DNA from: an uncultured Bacteroidales bacterium
GTDB lineage: Bacteria; Bacteroidota; Bacteroidia; Bacteroidales; P3
Assembly: GCA_905234695.1 (NCBI GenBank)
Contig: CAJOHZ010000003.1
Coordinates: 62,001-126,000 of the forward strand
Reading direction: 5' to 3'
DNA length: 64,000 nt
The notes below the pieces were generated by a model, which was given only the letters and a program-made list of their open reading frames with translations, searched no databases and was not told where the DNA came from. Made by a program: the position numbers and the translations under genes. Below, piece by piece: positions 9,078 through 18,846 of the stretch (its first letter is position 1; each line of letters begins with the position of its first letter).

Positions 9078-10964
9078 CTAAAATACAACGACCTTCCTGA
9101 CGTTTCCGCTCTGTCCTACCCGCACGACATACACTCCCGGAGCCAATGCATGGGTACGGACGCATCCTTCGGCCGCAGGGCTGGAGAACATGAGCCGTCC
9201 CGTCACATCATACACCTGCACGGTGGTGCGGGATGCTCGTTCCACCACAATACAATTTCCTTGGGTGTATACTTTTCCACCATCCTCGGGGCGCTCGGAC
9301 ACCGATGCCACCGCCCGCTGGCCGAAGCAGGGGCGCAACATCAGCGCGCCACGCAGGATACTGGTCTGCCAGCCGACTCCAGTCTGGTAGACAATCTGTG
9401 AGGAGGCGTCGTTGTTTCGGTCGAATCCCAGGTTAAGGAAATCGGCAGAAATCTGTTCCAAGCCCACATATATGGTGCCGTTGCATGTCACAGGGGTTTC
9501 CAAAGCGTAGCGCACATATTGGTTAAAACCCTCGAAGAGCGGCTTGCGCCGGTTCTGGTCCTGATAGATGATATTGCCCGGACGGCCATTGTTATCATCC
9601 CATATCTTGATGAGGAAGCGCATCGCTCCGTTCTCGTCGTGATAGGTGCGGTTGAAATAAAGGTCCACGGCGGTCATCGTGTCCTCCCTCGAAATGGCAA
9701 AGCGACAGGCCATGCGGATAGGAGTGCTTGTAGAGGTGATGCCGTAGCCGTTCTCCGCCACCCCATCGTCATAGGCGTAGTAGTTGTCGAACACCTGGGT
9801 GTAGACCACCGTGTCGTTGGAGGGCCGCGGGTCGCCGCTGACACCTTCGCGCACATGATGCACCACACGGAATGTCACAGGAGCCTCGGAGGGGTCGAAT
9901 GAGAATACGTAATCGACCGCCGGACAGGCATGGGCCGCCGAGGTCTGATAGACCGCACCAGGCCAGAAGACGGGTGCGTTCTCATATCCCCCGTTATATT
10001 CGTGCAAGCTGTTGCCCGATTCGTCGAAGACGGTGTAGCCGTAGCTGGTGGCCAACTCCTCTGAGTAGAGGTTGGTGATGGTCAGCGAGAGCGTGGAGGC
10101 CATCTCGGAGGGCGAGAACTGCTTTGCCGGCATAGCCCTGTATCGACGCAGCATCGACGGTGCGGGGTTGACGAAGGCCACATCGCGCGAGGCACGGCCA
10201 CTGCCGTTGCGTCCCTTGTCGAGCAGAATGTAATCAAGGTTCCACTGGTCGGCATTGCTCAACATGCCGGTCTTGTTCCCCCCGTCGAGGCTGCAGTAGT
10301 TGCGGAAGCGGAACTGGAAGCCTGCCTTGAAATATTTCGTGTCCAGGACTGGGACAAGAACATACTGCCAGTCCGTGCCCGTAGAGGCGATGAGGGAATC
10401 GACCGAGACTCCTCCCCTCCCCCAAACAACGGTCCACTCTTGTGTCTCGGGGTCGTAGAAGTCGAGCAGCAGGGAGTCATTCGCATTGGGGCAGTCGCCG
10501 ATGCGCTCCCACATATTCCCCGTGCCACCTCCCGGGAGGTAATAGAAACTGAGATACAGCGAGTCGTCCGGCGCCAAGGCACGGGCGTAAGGATCAAAGA
10601 CAGAGTCGAGCCGTAAGGGAAGCGAGACCAGCGTGTCGCCAAAATACAGGTCGCCAGTTGTCGTGGGGTAGAGTTCACCGTCGGCATCAAAGGCGTCAAG
10701 CGTCACCATGCCCACCGTGGGAGGCAGGGGGGCATAGCCCTCGTTGACGAAGGCTCCACCCAGCGACCAAGGGCCTTGATAAGGGTTCGAACCCACCGTG
10801 GAGAAGTCGTCAAAGAAAGGTAGTGTCAGTATTGTGTCCGCACTTTTTGCAGCCGACGGCCGTGCATAGCGCACGGGAAGCAGCACCTCTTGTGCCGAAA
10901 GGGTGCCGGCAGCGAACGCCAGCAACAAAATCCCTATCCATGTGCGGAGCACCTGTCTTTTCAT
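9078..10964 (-). CDS. Secreted protein with C-terminal T9SS sorting domain
   Basis: Start set at ATG 10964, giving a signal peptide (MKRQVLRTWIGILLLAFAAG, LSAQ); longer in-frame starts would lie inside the PASTA gene. The 628-aa product is mostly beta-structured. It has a jelly-roll-like region around FFDDFSTVG and SLYLSFYYLPGG, and a later domain with YDDGVAENGYG, which is common in Bacteroidota exported proteins. The last ~70 residues form a type A sorting domain (VQVYDVTGRLMFSS, LAPGVYVVRV, KVVVF), so the protein should cross the outer membrane by the T9SS encoded nearby. No catalytic motif was seen. It starts 1 nt after the stop of the PASTA gene, implying translational coupling. Confidence 0.85.
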   Translation of the reverse strand: MKRQVLRTWIGILLLAFAAGTLSAQEVLLPVRYARPSAAKSADTILTLPFFDDFSTVGSNPYQGPWSLGGAFVNEGYAPLPPTVGMVTLDAFDADGELYPTTTGDLYFGDTLVSLPLRLDSVFDPYARALAPDDSLYLSFYYLPGGGTGNMWERIGDCPNANDSLLLDFYDPETQEWTVVWGRGGVSVDSLIASTGTDWQYVLVPVLDTKYFKAGFQFRFRNYCSLDGGNKTGMLSNADQWNLDYILLDKGRNGSGRASRDVAFVNPAPSMLRRYRAMPAKQFSPSEMASTLSLTITNLYSEELATSYGYTVFDESGNSLHEYNGGYENAPVFWPGAVYQTSAAHACPAVDYVFSFDPSEAPVTFRVVHHVREGVSGDPRPSNDTVVYTQVFDNYYAYDDGVAENGYGITSTSTPIRMACRFAISREDTMTAVDLYFNRTYHDENGAMRFLIKIWDDNNGRPGNIIYQDQNRRKPLFEGFNQYVRYALETPVTCNGTIYVGLEQISADFLNLGFDRNNDASSQIVYQTGVGWQTSILRGALMLRPCFGQRAVASVSERPEDGGKVYTQGNCIVVERASRTTVQVYDVTGRLMFSSPAAEGCVRTHALAPGVYVVRVGQSGNVRKVVVF

Positions 10965-10965
10965 C

Positions 10966-11850
10966 TTACCAGTCCCAATCCCATTCATCGACATACGTGC
11001 TGCCTGCAACATCCTCCTCAGTCTCTGCCTCGGGCAGTACAATCTTCGACGAGTCTACTTTGAAAGTGCTGATGATACGTTCCACGTCCTTGTCCGAAGC
11101 ATTGCAGTACCACAGCTCGACATAGGTGCCGAGGGGATAGCGTGTCACACCCGTGTAGTCGGGTTCAAGACGATAGCACACCGCACTGCTACGGTTGGTG
11201 ACACTATTGTCGTAATGCTCGCGACCCACGTTCAACGATGCGGAAAGGATGGCTCGATGCACCTTGGCGGGCACCTGTCCGATGACAAACGGAACAATGG
11301 TGGAGGGGTTGCCCTCACCCAATCCCACAGTGAGGTCCACCGCGGACCCCTGTTCCATCTTCTCGCCCGCGGAGATTAGGCGACCCTTGTATGTGGCTTC
11401 CAAGATAACGTTGCGGTAGGGGCTGTCGACAAACTTCAACGTGCCGCACCGCAGGCCTGCCGCATCCAATGCCGACACCGCGCTGCGCACCGTCATGTTG
11501 CTCAACTCGGGCAGCACCACATCGCTGGGGGCATGAGCTGTGACGGTGACATACACCGTCCGCTTGGTCTTGACCATCGTCCCCGGCTTGGGGTCTTGTT
11601 GCAACACCACACCGCCCTTGCTGTCGGCATCATATATCGAGTCGATAACAACAAAATTCAATTTCAACGGATTGTCCTGACTGACCTGTTCCAGCATCTC
11701 GCCGCGGAAGTCGGCCAACTCATACTCCTGTCCCTGACGGGCGAAGAGTTTGATGAACAGGAAGGCGATTGCCACAATCGCGACAGAGACGACCAGCATG
11801 AGCAGCAGATGCTTCAGCAGGGGGTGCTTACGGAAGATATTTTCACTCAT
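10966..11850 (-). CDS. Membrane-anchored PASTA-domain protein
   Basis: A 294-aa protein with a short cytoplasmic N-terminus, one transmembrane helix at ~12-33 (LLKHLLLMLVVSVAIVAIAF) and three PASTA-type repeats at about 40-110, 111-185 and 186-260. Each shows the pattern of a hydrophobic strand, a helix and a PG[TE]xVxxGxxVxLxV-like ending (VLQQDPKPGTMVKTKRTVYV in the first). PASTA domains bind peptidoglycan fragments or beta-lactams in kinases and PBPs; no kinase domain is present here. The C-terminus is acidic and ends in DEWDWDW. It is co-transcribed with the downstream cargo gene and rluD. Confidence 0.85.
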   Translation of the reverse strand: MSENIFRKHPLLKHLLLMLVVSVAIVAIAFLFIKLFARQGQEYELADFRGEMLEQVSQDNPLKLNFVVIDSIYDADSKGGVVLQQDPKPGTMVKTKRTVYVTVTAHAPSDVVLPELSNMTVRSAVSALDAAGLRCGTLKFVDSPYRNVILEATYKGRLISAGEKMEQGSAVDLTVGLGEGNPSTIVPFVIGQVPAKVHRAILSASLNVGREHYDNSVTNRSSAVCYRLEPDYTGVTRYPLGTYVELWYCNASDKDVERIISTFKVDSSKIVLPEAETEEDVAGSTYVDEWDWDW

Positions 11851-11878
11851 AATACTTGATAACGGAAATTGTCGGTGA

Positions 11879-13210
11879 TTATTGTATGAGGATGCCTTTC
11901 AGGGTGGCCGCCGTGCAGTCCGTGACGCGGACGCGGACATACTGGCCGACACAGACATCCTGACGGTCGAACACGACCACTTTGTTCTGGCTGGTGCGAC
12001 CAAAAAGTTGTTCCTTGCTGCGGTGCGACTCACCTTCCACCAGCACCTCGAACTCCTTGCCCACCTCGAGGCGGTTGTTTTCAAGGGCTATCTGCCCCTG
12101 GAGGGCGATAATCTCTTCCAGCCTACGGGTCTTGACATCCTCGGGCACATCATCCACCAAATGCTTCGCGGCATAGGTATCGGGGCGCATGGAGAACTTG
12201 AACATATAGGCGTAGTCGTACCTCACCTTACGGAAAAGTTCCAGCGTCATGCGGTGTTCCTCCTCGGTCTCGGAACAGAAACCCGCAATGACATCGGTGG
12301 TGATGGAGCAGTCGGGCATGTAGCGACGGATGGCGGCAATGCGGTCAAGGTACCATGCCGCGTCATAGTGGCGATTCATCAGCTTCAGCATCCGGTCGCT
12401 GCCACTCTGTACAGGGAGGTGTATGCACTTACAGACGTTGTCGTGCGAAACCATCACCTGCAGCAATTCATCGCTCAGATCTTTGGGATGGGAGGTGGCG
12501 AAACGGACACGCAGCTGCGGACTGATGTCCGCCACATGGCTGATAAGGTCGGCAAAGCCGGTCTCCTGCCCGTCGTCGGGATTGTACCAATGGTAGGAGT
12601 TGACATTCTGTCCCAGCAACGTCACCTCTTTGTATCCCTGATTGAAGAGCGAGCGTGCCTCGGCCACGATGGTCTCCGGGTCGCGGCTGCGCTCCCTGCC
12701 GCGGGTGTAGGGCACCACGCAATAGGCGCAGTAGTTCTGGCATCCGCGCATGATGGAGATATAGGCCGACACGCCGTTACTGCCCAGCCTCACGGGCTCG
12801 ATGTCGGAATAGGTCTCGGTTGTGCTCAGTTCCGTCTCGGCCGCTTTCACTCCCGGCTGACGCACCTGACGCAGGATATCCGGCAGCCGCCGGTAAGCAT
12901 CTGGTCCCACGACGAAGCTGACATTCTCTTCCTCCACCATCAGTTGGCTCTGCAGCCGCTCGGCCATACAGCCCAGGATGCCGATCCGCAGTTGGTGGTG
13001 GCGCTGCTGTACCGCCCGCAGCTCACGGAGGCGTTTGCGGATGCGCTGCTCCGCATTGTCGCGGATGGCGCAGGTGTTTATCAACACATAGTCGGCTTCC
13101 TCGATGTCGGTCACCATCGTATGGCCCTCCCGTTGCATCAGGGAGGCCACAATCTCGCTGTCGGCGAAATTCATCTGACAGCCATAGGTCTCGATATAAA
13201 TGCGGTACAT
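11879..13210 (-). CDS. miaB: tRNA methylthiotransferase MiaB
   Basis: Radical-SAM enzyme that adds a methylthio group to i6A37 of tRNAs reading UNN codons. The N-terminal UPF0004 domain has three cluster cysteines (Cys11 in YGCQMN, Cys47 in INTCAIRDNA, Cys81 in GCMAER). The radical-SAM motif CxxxCxxC is Cys157, Cys161 and Cys164 (MRGCQNYCAYCVVPYTRGRE). A TRAM RNA-binding domain closes the protein (last ~65 residues). The NTCAIRDNAE signature separates MiaB from RimO and MtaB. Length 443 aa, normal. It lies 28 bp upstream of the PASTA gene on the same strand. Confidence 0.96.
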   Translation of the reverse strand: MYRIYIETYGCQMNFADSEIVASLMQREGHTMVTDIEEADYVLINTCAIRDNAEQRIRKRLRELRAVQQRHHQLRIGILGCMAERLQSQLMVEEENVSFVVGPDAYRRLPDILRQVRQPGVKAAETELSTTETYSDIEPVRLGSNGVSAYISIMRGCQNYCAYCVVPYTRGRERSRDPETIVAEARSLFNQGYKEVTLLGQNVNSYHWYNPDDGQETGFADLISHVADISPQLRVRFATSHPKDLSDELLQVMVSHDNVCKCIHLPVQSGSDRMLKLMNRHYDAAWYLDRIAAIRRYMPDCSITTDVIAGFCSETEEEHRMTLELFRKVRYDYAYMFKFSMRPDTYAAKHLVDDVPEDVKTRRLEEIIALQGQIALENNRLEVGKEFEVLVEGESHRSKEQLFGRTSQNKVVVFDRQDVCVGQYVRVRVTDCTAATLKGILIQ

Positions 13211-13221
13211 AGTCTTCTTGC

Positions 13222-16200
13222 CTAGTATAACACCATCACTTTCTGTGCCTCGGAAGTACCGATACGCACCATATACAAGCCTTGGGGCAGTACGGGGGTC
13301 ACCGTCCGCTGGGTGCAGCGGTCAGTGGCATACACCTTCTGGCCAAGCACATTGTACACAGCCATCGGCTCACCCTGCGCCCGCTCCACCACTAGGGTTC
13401 CCTGCACGGGGTAGATGCGCCATGGAGCCGGCTCAGCCGTGACGATGGCAGAGGAACCATCCTCCTCAAAGAGTGCCGTAAGGGTCATGTTGCCCGTCAC
13501 AGTGACGGCATAAGGGAGGTCGGTGGCCTCATCGGACCATTTGACGAAATGGTATCCCTGGCAGGCGACTGCCCCGAGTTCCACTACCGTGCCCACCATG
13601 AAGCGACCGCTACCGGCAGCAAAGCCACGGGTGGTGTCGTTGGAACGCACCGTCAGTTCGTAGTATTCCACCGTATCCAGCGTCACCGTCTCATGCACAT
13701 CCACCCAGAGGGTATCGTGGAGGTTGTTGGGGATACGGAGCGTATCGCGCAAGGTTATCCACGTAGTGTCGTGCACCTCAATCCAGATTGTGTCACGCGT
13801 CACCACCGTGTCATGGACAATGCGAATATAGGCAGGCGGTTCCGCGACGGTCTTCGCTCCTTGCGGCAGGAAATACGCGGTATATGTCTGCATTCCGCCC
13901 ACCGTTACCCTTCGGGGGTTGTCGGTATTATTGTCCTGCCAATGGGAGAAACGGCAGTTGGCGGCTGCCATGGCGGCAATCTCCACCTCCGTTCCTTCCG
14001 CAAAGCGACCCGAGCCGGAGACGGTTCCCAAAGCCAGTTCGTTGGGGATCACTGTCAGATCATAGAATTCGTGTGTCTGATAGACGGTATCGTATATTGG
14101 CCTTGTCAGTGTGTCCACAGGGGTGTAATAGAGTGTGTCGTGCGCCTGAAGGGTCAAGGTGTCGTGAACGAAACGGGTGAGCGTGTCGTGAATATTCACA
14201 TACACCGTGTCGTGCGATACTAACAGCGTATCCCGCAGTTCAATATCATCGACATACAGATAATACATGTAATTGGAGAAGTAGTTGATGGCGACATACT
14301 TGGCCGAATCAGGGATAATCACATCGCACAGCTGGAAGAGCGTGTCGGTCGTGGTGATGCTCGTCACCGTATGGGTGAAGGCCGCCGGCTGGTTTGTGGT
14401 AGTGGAGTATTTCACCGCAAACTGCTCGTTATTACCGAGGTGATATTTTCTGTAGTAGAATCTCATGCGCATGTCATTGGAACTTCCCAGCCGAGGTGAG
14501 ATGAGATACTGGTTGTAGTCCGAGGCACGGCTATAGCTGGAGAAACGGTAATAGTAATTTCCGCTGTGGGCCGGGACTCTCGAGGTGGCGGAATAGACGC
14601 CCGCTTTGCTGTCGTTGGCGGCATCGGCACTGGCAAAAGTCCAACAGCCCTCGTCGCCCTGGTCAAAATTCTGTATCTGCGGGAATGTGGTCATCGTGCC
14701 ACAGGCAGATCCTCCACGCGGAGTAAAGGTGAAACTGACCGTGCGATAGTCGCTGCTTATCTGGATATTGGTAATACTGAACGACGTATCCAACGTTCCA
14801 TCACACAAATAGGGATGGGGATTGGAGGTTCTGCTGAATTCCGTACGGGTGTTCACTCCAAAAGAGGCCTGCGCCACATTGCCAGCCGTGGTGTCATCAC
14901 TGCTGTTGGGGCGGAAGAGCCACAGTTGGTTCGGAACCGTGGTGGCGTTGAACGAGGCGTTGTCAGCATTGCCGATATCGTTGAACCGCCATATCAGCAA
15001 TCCACGGTTGGGGATGGATGAGTCGAAGGTATCGGTGTTGTTGCGGTACTCCAGGATATACCACTGGTGGGGGTTGCTGGAACGAATTTTACAAGCATGG
15101 TTGGGACCCGAGGCCAGCGACTGCAACGTATAGTCGCCCGTGTCTGTAAGTTCGGGAATGGAGTCTATCCAGCCCAGATAATGAAACTTGAAAAAGGAAT
15201 TGGTTTGCTGCGGAGGGGTCTGGTTGCTGTTCATCAAATCCCAGCTGCCTCCCGGTGAGACGTTTGTGTAGTTGTTGTAGTGGTAAATGTCGGGGCAACC
15301 CAGCGTGTGGGTCATCTCGTGGCAGAAAGTGCTGACGCTGAAATAATGAGACCCCGAACCCGCCAACTGAAGGTTGAAAGTGTATACCCGCTTGCCGTTG
15401 ATGTTGACGGTGCGGTCGTACAGGCTCCACTTGTGAGGCCACAGTAGGTCGCTCCAACCCGTATAGGTGCCACTGACAACAAAGCAGATATTGTCCACCT
15501 TGCCGTCGTTGTCGCGGTCCAGATTGATGGAAGTAGGCACCGGATGGTTCGTGTTAATCCAGTTAACCGCATTCTCCAGCATGGTGAACTCACGAATGCG
15601 GCTGGTGTCGTCATTCACATACCCATTGGGGTTGGTGGCACTGTAGGGTTCGTAGTAGCTACGCGGGTGGCTGTCCTGATAGGAGAGCACCGTGGTGCCA
15701 CTGGGAGCGGGGAAGAAGTATGTGGGAATGTGTATTCTGTCGTAACTGGAGCGCTTGAAGAAGTTGTACATCGACACCGCCGCGGCGGAACTGTCGTTGA
15801 ACATGCCATCGATGGTGGAGAACGGCTCTGTCGTGAGGGCCGACTCGTCGCTGAAGCGGACGAAAATCACGATATTGTTGAGCGTGTTGGATGCCGTACC
15901 CGACTTGGGGTCGGCGGTGGGAAGTTTTTTCTCCTCCGGTACCTCCCAACGGCGGTACATCTGTGCCAGCGTTCTGCTGTCGGGTATCAAACCGGGTCGC
16001 AAGCCCACACTGGCAGGATTGACCCGACCAGGCACATACTCCGTCGGCACCAAGGCCGTACCGTCGGCAGCGAGAGCAGCATAGACATACTGGCCCGTCT
16101 CGACATTCTGGACAATGGTGTAGTCTTCGGCATCGTGCAGTCGATGGAAGTATTCGTCACCACTCACATAGCAGTGCAGCGTATCGCCTTTGGGCTGGAT

Positions 16201-16290
16201 ACGCGACACCGGCATGAACCGCACTGGCGCGGCATAGGTAACCGTCGTGACTGTCAACAGGATAGTTAGAAACAACTTTCTGAGTTTCAT
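13222..16290 (-). CDS. Secreted M6-type metalloprotease with stalk repeats and T9SS sorting domain
   Basis: After the signal peptide (MKLRKLFLTILLTVTTVTYA) comes a propeptide and an M6 (immune inhibitor A-like) peptidase domain. Its zinc motif is HEMTHTLGCPD, with His324, Glu325 and His328 expected as ligands and base. A jelly-roll domain follows (around QNFDQGDEGCWTFASADAAN). Then come two blocks of octapeptide-like HDT repeats, each followed by an InlB-type beta repeat (GRFAEGTEVEIAA...HWQDN and GRFMVGTVVELGA...KWSDE). The end is a type A sorting domain (MAVYNVLGQKVYATD, LPQGLYMVRIG, KVMVLY), so export by the T9SS is expected. Length 1022 aa. It resembles gingipain-era secreted proteases in layout, not in fold. 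Confidence 0.9.
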   Translation of the reverse strand: MKLRKLFLTILLTVTTVTYAAPVRFMPVSRIQPKGDTLHCYVSGDEYFHRLHDAEDYTIVQNVETGQYVYAALAADGTALVPTEYVPGRVNPASVGLRPGLIPDSRTLAQMYRRWEVPEEKKLPTADPKSGTASNTLNNIVIFVRFSDESALTTEPFSTIDGMFNDSSAAAVSMYNFFKRSSYDRIHIPTYFFPAPSGTTVLSYQDSHPRSYYEPYSATNPNGYVNDDTSRIREFTMLENAVNWINTNHPVPTSINLDRDNDGKVDNICFVVSGTYTGWSDLLWPHKWSLYDRTVNINGKRVYTFNLQLAGSGSHYFSVSTFCHEMTHTLGCPDIYHYNNYTNVSPGGSWDLMNSNQTPPQQTNSFFKFHYLGWIDSIPELTDTGDYTLQSLASGPNHACKIRSSNPHQWYILEYRNNTDTFDSSIPNRGLLIWRFNDIGNADNASFNATTVPNQLWLFRPNSSDDTTAGNVAQASFGVNTRTEFSRTSNPHPYLCDGTLDTSFSITNIQISSDYRTVSFTFTPRGGSACGTMTTFPQIQNFDQGDEGCWTFASADAANDSKAGVYSATSRVPAHSGNYYYRFSSYSRASDYNQYLISPRLGSSNDMRMRFYYRKYHLGNNEQFAVKYSTTTNQPAAFTHTVTSITTTDTLFQLCDVIIPDSAKYVAINYFSNYMYYLYVDDIELRDTLLVSHDTVYVNIHDTLTRFVHDTLTLQAHDTLYYTPVDTLTRPIYDTVYQTHEFYDLTVIPNELALGTVSGSGRFAEGTEVEIAAMAAANCRFSHWQDNNTDNPRRVTVGGMQTYTAYFLPQGAKTVAEPPAYIRIVHDTVVTRDTIWIEVHDTTWITLRDTLRIPNNLHDTLWVDVHETVTLDTVEYYELTVRSNDTTRGFAAGSGRFMVGTVVELGAVACQGYHFVKWSDEATDLPYAVTVTGNMTLTALFEEDGSSAIVTAEPAPWRIYPVQGTLVVERAQGEPMAVYNVLGQKVYATDRCTQRTVTPVLPQGLYMVRIGTSEAQKVMVLY

Positions 16291-16308
16291 AGTTATTTGT
16301 TTTTTAGT

Positions 16309-17595
16309 TTATAATCTCTTGTATGCCACCAGTCGGTCGTATCGGTCGCTGGGCGAGCGGTAATAAACGTAGACATAGTAGTTGTTGGGGGTTTCGTAAT
16401 GGTCGCCTTCGAGCACCGAGGTGAGGCCTTCGTGGCTACCGACAGGTACAAAAAGCAGCTGGTAGGCATAATAGCCCTGCTTTAACAGCAGCCGCAGCGT
16501 GTAGGCTTTCCTCTCGGGGCTGTACTCCATGCGGCTGTGGTCGTCGAGATGCCATTGTGTGAGGTCTCCCACCACGTGGATGTTGCCGTCGAGGAACGGC
16601 GTGCGCATCGGCAGGAGGAAATTGACATACACATAGTCCGCCTCGGTCTGTTTCTGCGTCCTGTCCCACACATTGACTTTCATCCCGCCGTTAAGTGTCT
16701 GCTCTGTATAGAAACTTTTGTCCGCACGGCTCTCCAACGGCCGCAGCATGGCAAACCACTCGCCGCCGTACTCCTCGATGGAGACAACGTTGTACATGGC
16801 AGTGCGGATATTGCTGATATCGAAATAGCGGAAGTTGTTGCCCCCGTCGAACAGGTTCTCCTGCCGATGGCGGTAGCCTAGCATCCCGCGGTCATAGCCG
16901 CTGAACGGCAGTTCCCGACGGGTGTCCTGACGGCCGTTCTGGCACACCTGCACATGGAAATAGGCGGGATTGAGCGACGGCGGGAACAGCATCCCGCGAT
17001 ACTCGGGGTTTTCGCCCACCGTCACATCGACCTCCCTGCGTTGCAGGACCGAGGCGTTGTCGTAGGGCACGCCCACCGATGCCTCGACCTTCAGGGAACC
17101 CTCCACCACACAGAAACGGCGGGTGAAAAGGATACTGTCGGGGTTGTCTTGCGGGAATACCGTAAGGAGGTAATTGCCTGAGAGCAAAAGCTGGCTATTC
17201 TGTGCCGGAAGGTACTGGTAGTAGTTGATGTAATCGGTCAGCGTGGTGAACGAAGGGTTGTAGTTCTCTATCGGGCCCTCATCGAAGCCGTTGATGTACT
17301 CATAGGGTTCCATGTCGTCCACTCGCCACTGGCTGTCGCAATGCCGGACGCGGTAGCGGTAGTTGTCGGGTTCCGTCCCCAGAACGTCGAAGCGCAGCAG
17401 CATTCGGTCGGTGCTGCCCAGCGACAGCACCGGGGCCTCCAACTCCACCCCGTTCTTGTATAGCGTTACCGTCTTCACATCGGCACGCCAGTTGGAGTCA
17501 GTGACCACCTGTGACCACAGCGGGGAGACGCCCGTCAGCAGCCACAATGGCACCCACCATCGCAACGGCCTGCTCCATCGGCCGGCCTTGGACAT
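16309..17595 (-). CDS. T9SS plug protein (DUF5103 family)
   Basis: Family knowledge: DUF5103 proteins, now called T9SS plug, close the SprA/Sov translocon on its periplasmic side when no substrate is bound. The 428-aa product has a signal peptide (MSKAGRWSRPLRWWVPLWLL, then SPLWSQ). The N-terminal block VKTVTLYKNGVELEAPVL, with LLRFDVLGTEPDNYRYRVRH and WRVDDMEPYEYINGFDEGPI, is the family signature. The C-terminal part ends in YYVYVYYRSPSDRYDRLVAY. Start at ATG 17595; a GTG at 17613 is an alternative. Finding it among cargo genes and near the por cluster supports a T9SS role. Confidence 0.88.
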   Translation of the reverse strand: MSKAGRWSRPLRWWVPLWLLTGVSPLWSQVVTDSNWRADVKTVTLYKNGVELEAPVLSLGSTDRMLLRFDVLGTEPDNYRYRVRHCDSQWRVDDMEPYEYINGFDEGPIENYNPSFTTLTDYINYYQYLPAQNSQLLLSGNYLLTVFPQDNPDSILFTRRFCVVEGSLKVEASVGVPYDNASVLQRREVDVTVGENPEYRGMLFPPSLNPAYFHVQVCQNGRQDTRRELPFSGYDRGMLGYRHRQENLFDGGNNFRYFDISNIRTAMYNVVSIEEYGGEWFAMLRPLESRADKSFYTEQTLNGGMKVNVWDRTQKQTEADYVYVNFLLPMRTPFLDGNIHVVGDLTQWHLDDHSRMEYSPERKAYTLRLLLKQGYYAYQLLFVPVGSHEGLTSVLEGDHYETPNNYYVYVYYRSPSDRYDRLVAYKRL

Positions 17596-17626
17596 GTAAC
17601 TACGGATATTCACCCTTGGGAAAAGA

Positions 17627-18712
17627 TTATCGTGTGGCCGACATCAGCATGATTTTCTTCACTGGGAAGGGACCCACCTGCACCAGACAGAGGCCACCCT
17701 GCGACATACGGAATGTGCGGACCGACTCGGTGTGTTTGTCGCCCATCGGATCGGAGACAAGCAGCAGGTGTCCTGCCGCATCGAAGAAACGCACCGTCAT
17801 GTGGGCCGGACAGGTGATTTTGATGTCGTAGCCTTGCACATTGTATTTCACCACTGCCTCCCAGAGTTCTTCGGGTTCCTCGGGCGGGATAGGATCAACT
17901 GGGTCAGAGGCGGTATCGATGGCAAACTCAGCCACAAAGATTTGTATATCGTCCAACGTCACCCGACGCGGATTCTCGCGGTTGCGGTCGTGCCAATGAA
18001 CGAAGCGGTGGCCTTCGGCGGGCACCGCGGCAATTTCCACCACCGTGCCGACGGGGAAGGTACCATTACCGGCCACCTTGCCCATCTCGCTGGAGCCAGA
18101 CAGCACCACCAACGGGAAATACTCCAGCGTGTCTACCCAGAGGGTGTCGTGCGGCGTAATCCAAAGGGTGTCGTGCAGCGGAATACGCACCGTGTCGTGT
18201 TCCACGATATAGGTTGTATCGTGTACCTCGCCGTCCTTGGTGGCGCCTACTATAGGCATACTGCGCGCCGGAGCCGCAGCGGAATCAAAAAGGGCCACAT
18301 AAACCCTGTCGCCATCGAGTACCACCGTACGTGGGTTCTCCTGATTGCCATCGCCCCATCCCATGAAGCGGCAGCCGCGGTTGGGGATGGCCGCAATCTC
18401 CACCTCACTGTTCAACGGGAAAGTGCCGTTGCCCGACACCTGCCCGTAGTCATCCGCCTCCGACTGAGCCGGAACATCGGCCTGCACTTGCAGACTTTTG
18501 AACTCCGGCGCGGTATACACCGTGTCCGTCACCGTATCACGGTACACCGTGTCGTGCACACCCTCATAAATGGTGTCATACACCGTGACATATATCGTGT
18601 CATGCACCGTATCCGCGGTACACAGAGGGGTGGCTACGGCAAACACCGAGGCGGCATAGGTGGACATAAATCCACACAACACCATGACAGACAGCAAAAT
18701 AATCTTCTTCAT
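17627..18712 (-). CDS. Secreted protein of HDT-repeat stalks and InlB-type beta repeats
   Basis: Start at ATG 18712, 30 nt below a good promoter; it gives a signal peptide (MKKIILLSVMVLCGFMSTYA). The mature protein is two repeats of one module. An octapeptide-like block (VHDTIYVT, VYDTIYEG, VHDTVYRD; later VEHDTVRI, PLHDTLWI, TPHDTLWV) is followed by a ~65-residue InlB/Listeria-type beta repeat (GNGTFPLNSEVEIAA...GWGDGN; GNGTFPVGTVVEIAA...HWHDRN). The ~75-residue C-terminus (KYNVQGYDIKITCPAHMTVR, FFDAAGHLLLVSDP) looks like a divergent sorting domain. The same modules occur in the M6-type protease at 13222. No enzyme motif; likely surface-exposed or adhesive (inference). Length 361 aa. Confidence 0.78.
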   Translation of the reverse strand: MKKIILLSVMVLCGFMSTYAASVFAVATPLCTADTVHDTIYVTVYDTIYEGVHDTVYRDTVTDTVYTAPEFKSLQVQADVPAQSEADDYGQVSGNGTFPLNSEVEIAAIPNRGCRFMGWGDGNQENPRTVVLDGDRVYVALFDSAAAPARSMPIVGATKDGEVHDTTYIVEHDTVRIPLHDTLWITPHDTLWVDTLEYFPLVVLSGSSEMGKVAGNGTFPVGTVVEIAAVPAEGHRFVHWHDRNRENPRRVTLDDIQIFVAEFAIDTASDPVDPIPPEEPEELWEAVVKYNVQGYDIKITCPAHMTVRFFDAAGHLLLVSDPMGDKHTESVRTFRMSQGGLCLVQVGPFPVKKIMLMSATR

Positions 18713-18741
18713 GGGGATAATTATATATATATTATGCATTG

Positions 18742-18773
18742 CAAAGATACCATTTTTTCTCCAATTACACAAA
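18742..18773 (-). promoter_or_regulatory. Promoter of the HDT-repeat protein gene
   Basis: On the minus strand TTTG (18773-18770) is followed after 20 bp by TATCTTTG (18749-18742). This is a near-perfect Bacteroidetes promoter about 30 nt above the chosen ATG at 18712. Confidence 0.8.
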
Positions 18774-18846
18774 TAGAAAACATATCCCTGCCCCGCATAA
18801 TCCTACAGAAGCATTTAATAATCAGCTTTTCAGACAGACAAAAAAC

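Noticed and set aside
13600-14240. Recurrent GTGTCGTG-like DNA in the protease gene, considered as a CRISPR or DNA repeat array
   Set aside because: The spacing follows codons of the HDT octapeptide and there are no unique spacers; it is coding repeat.
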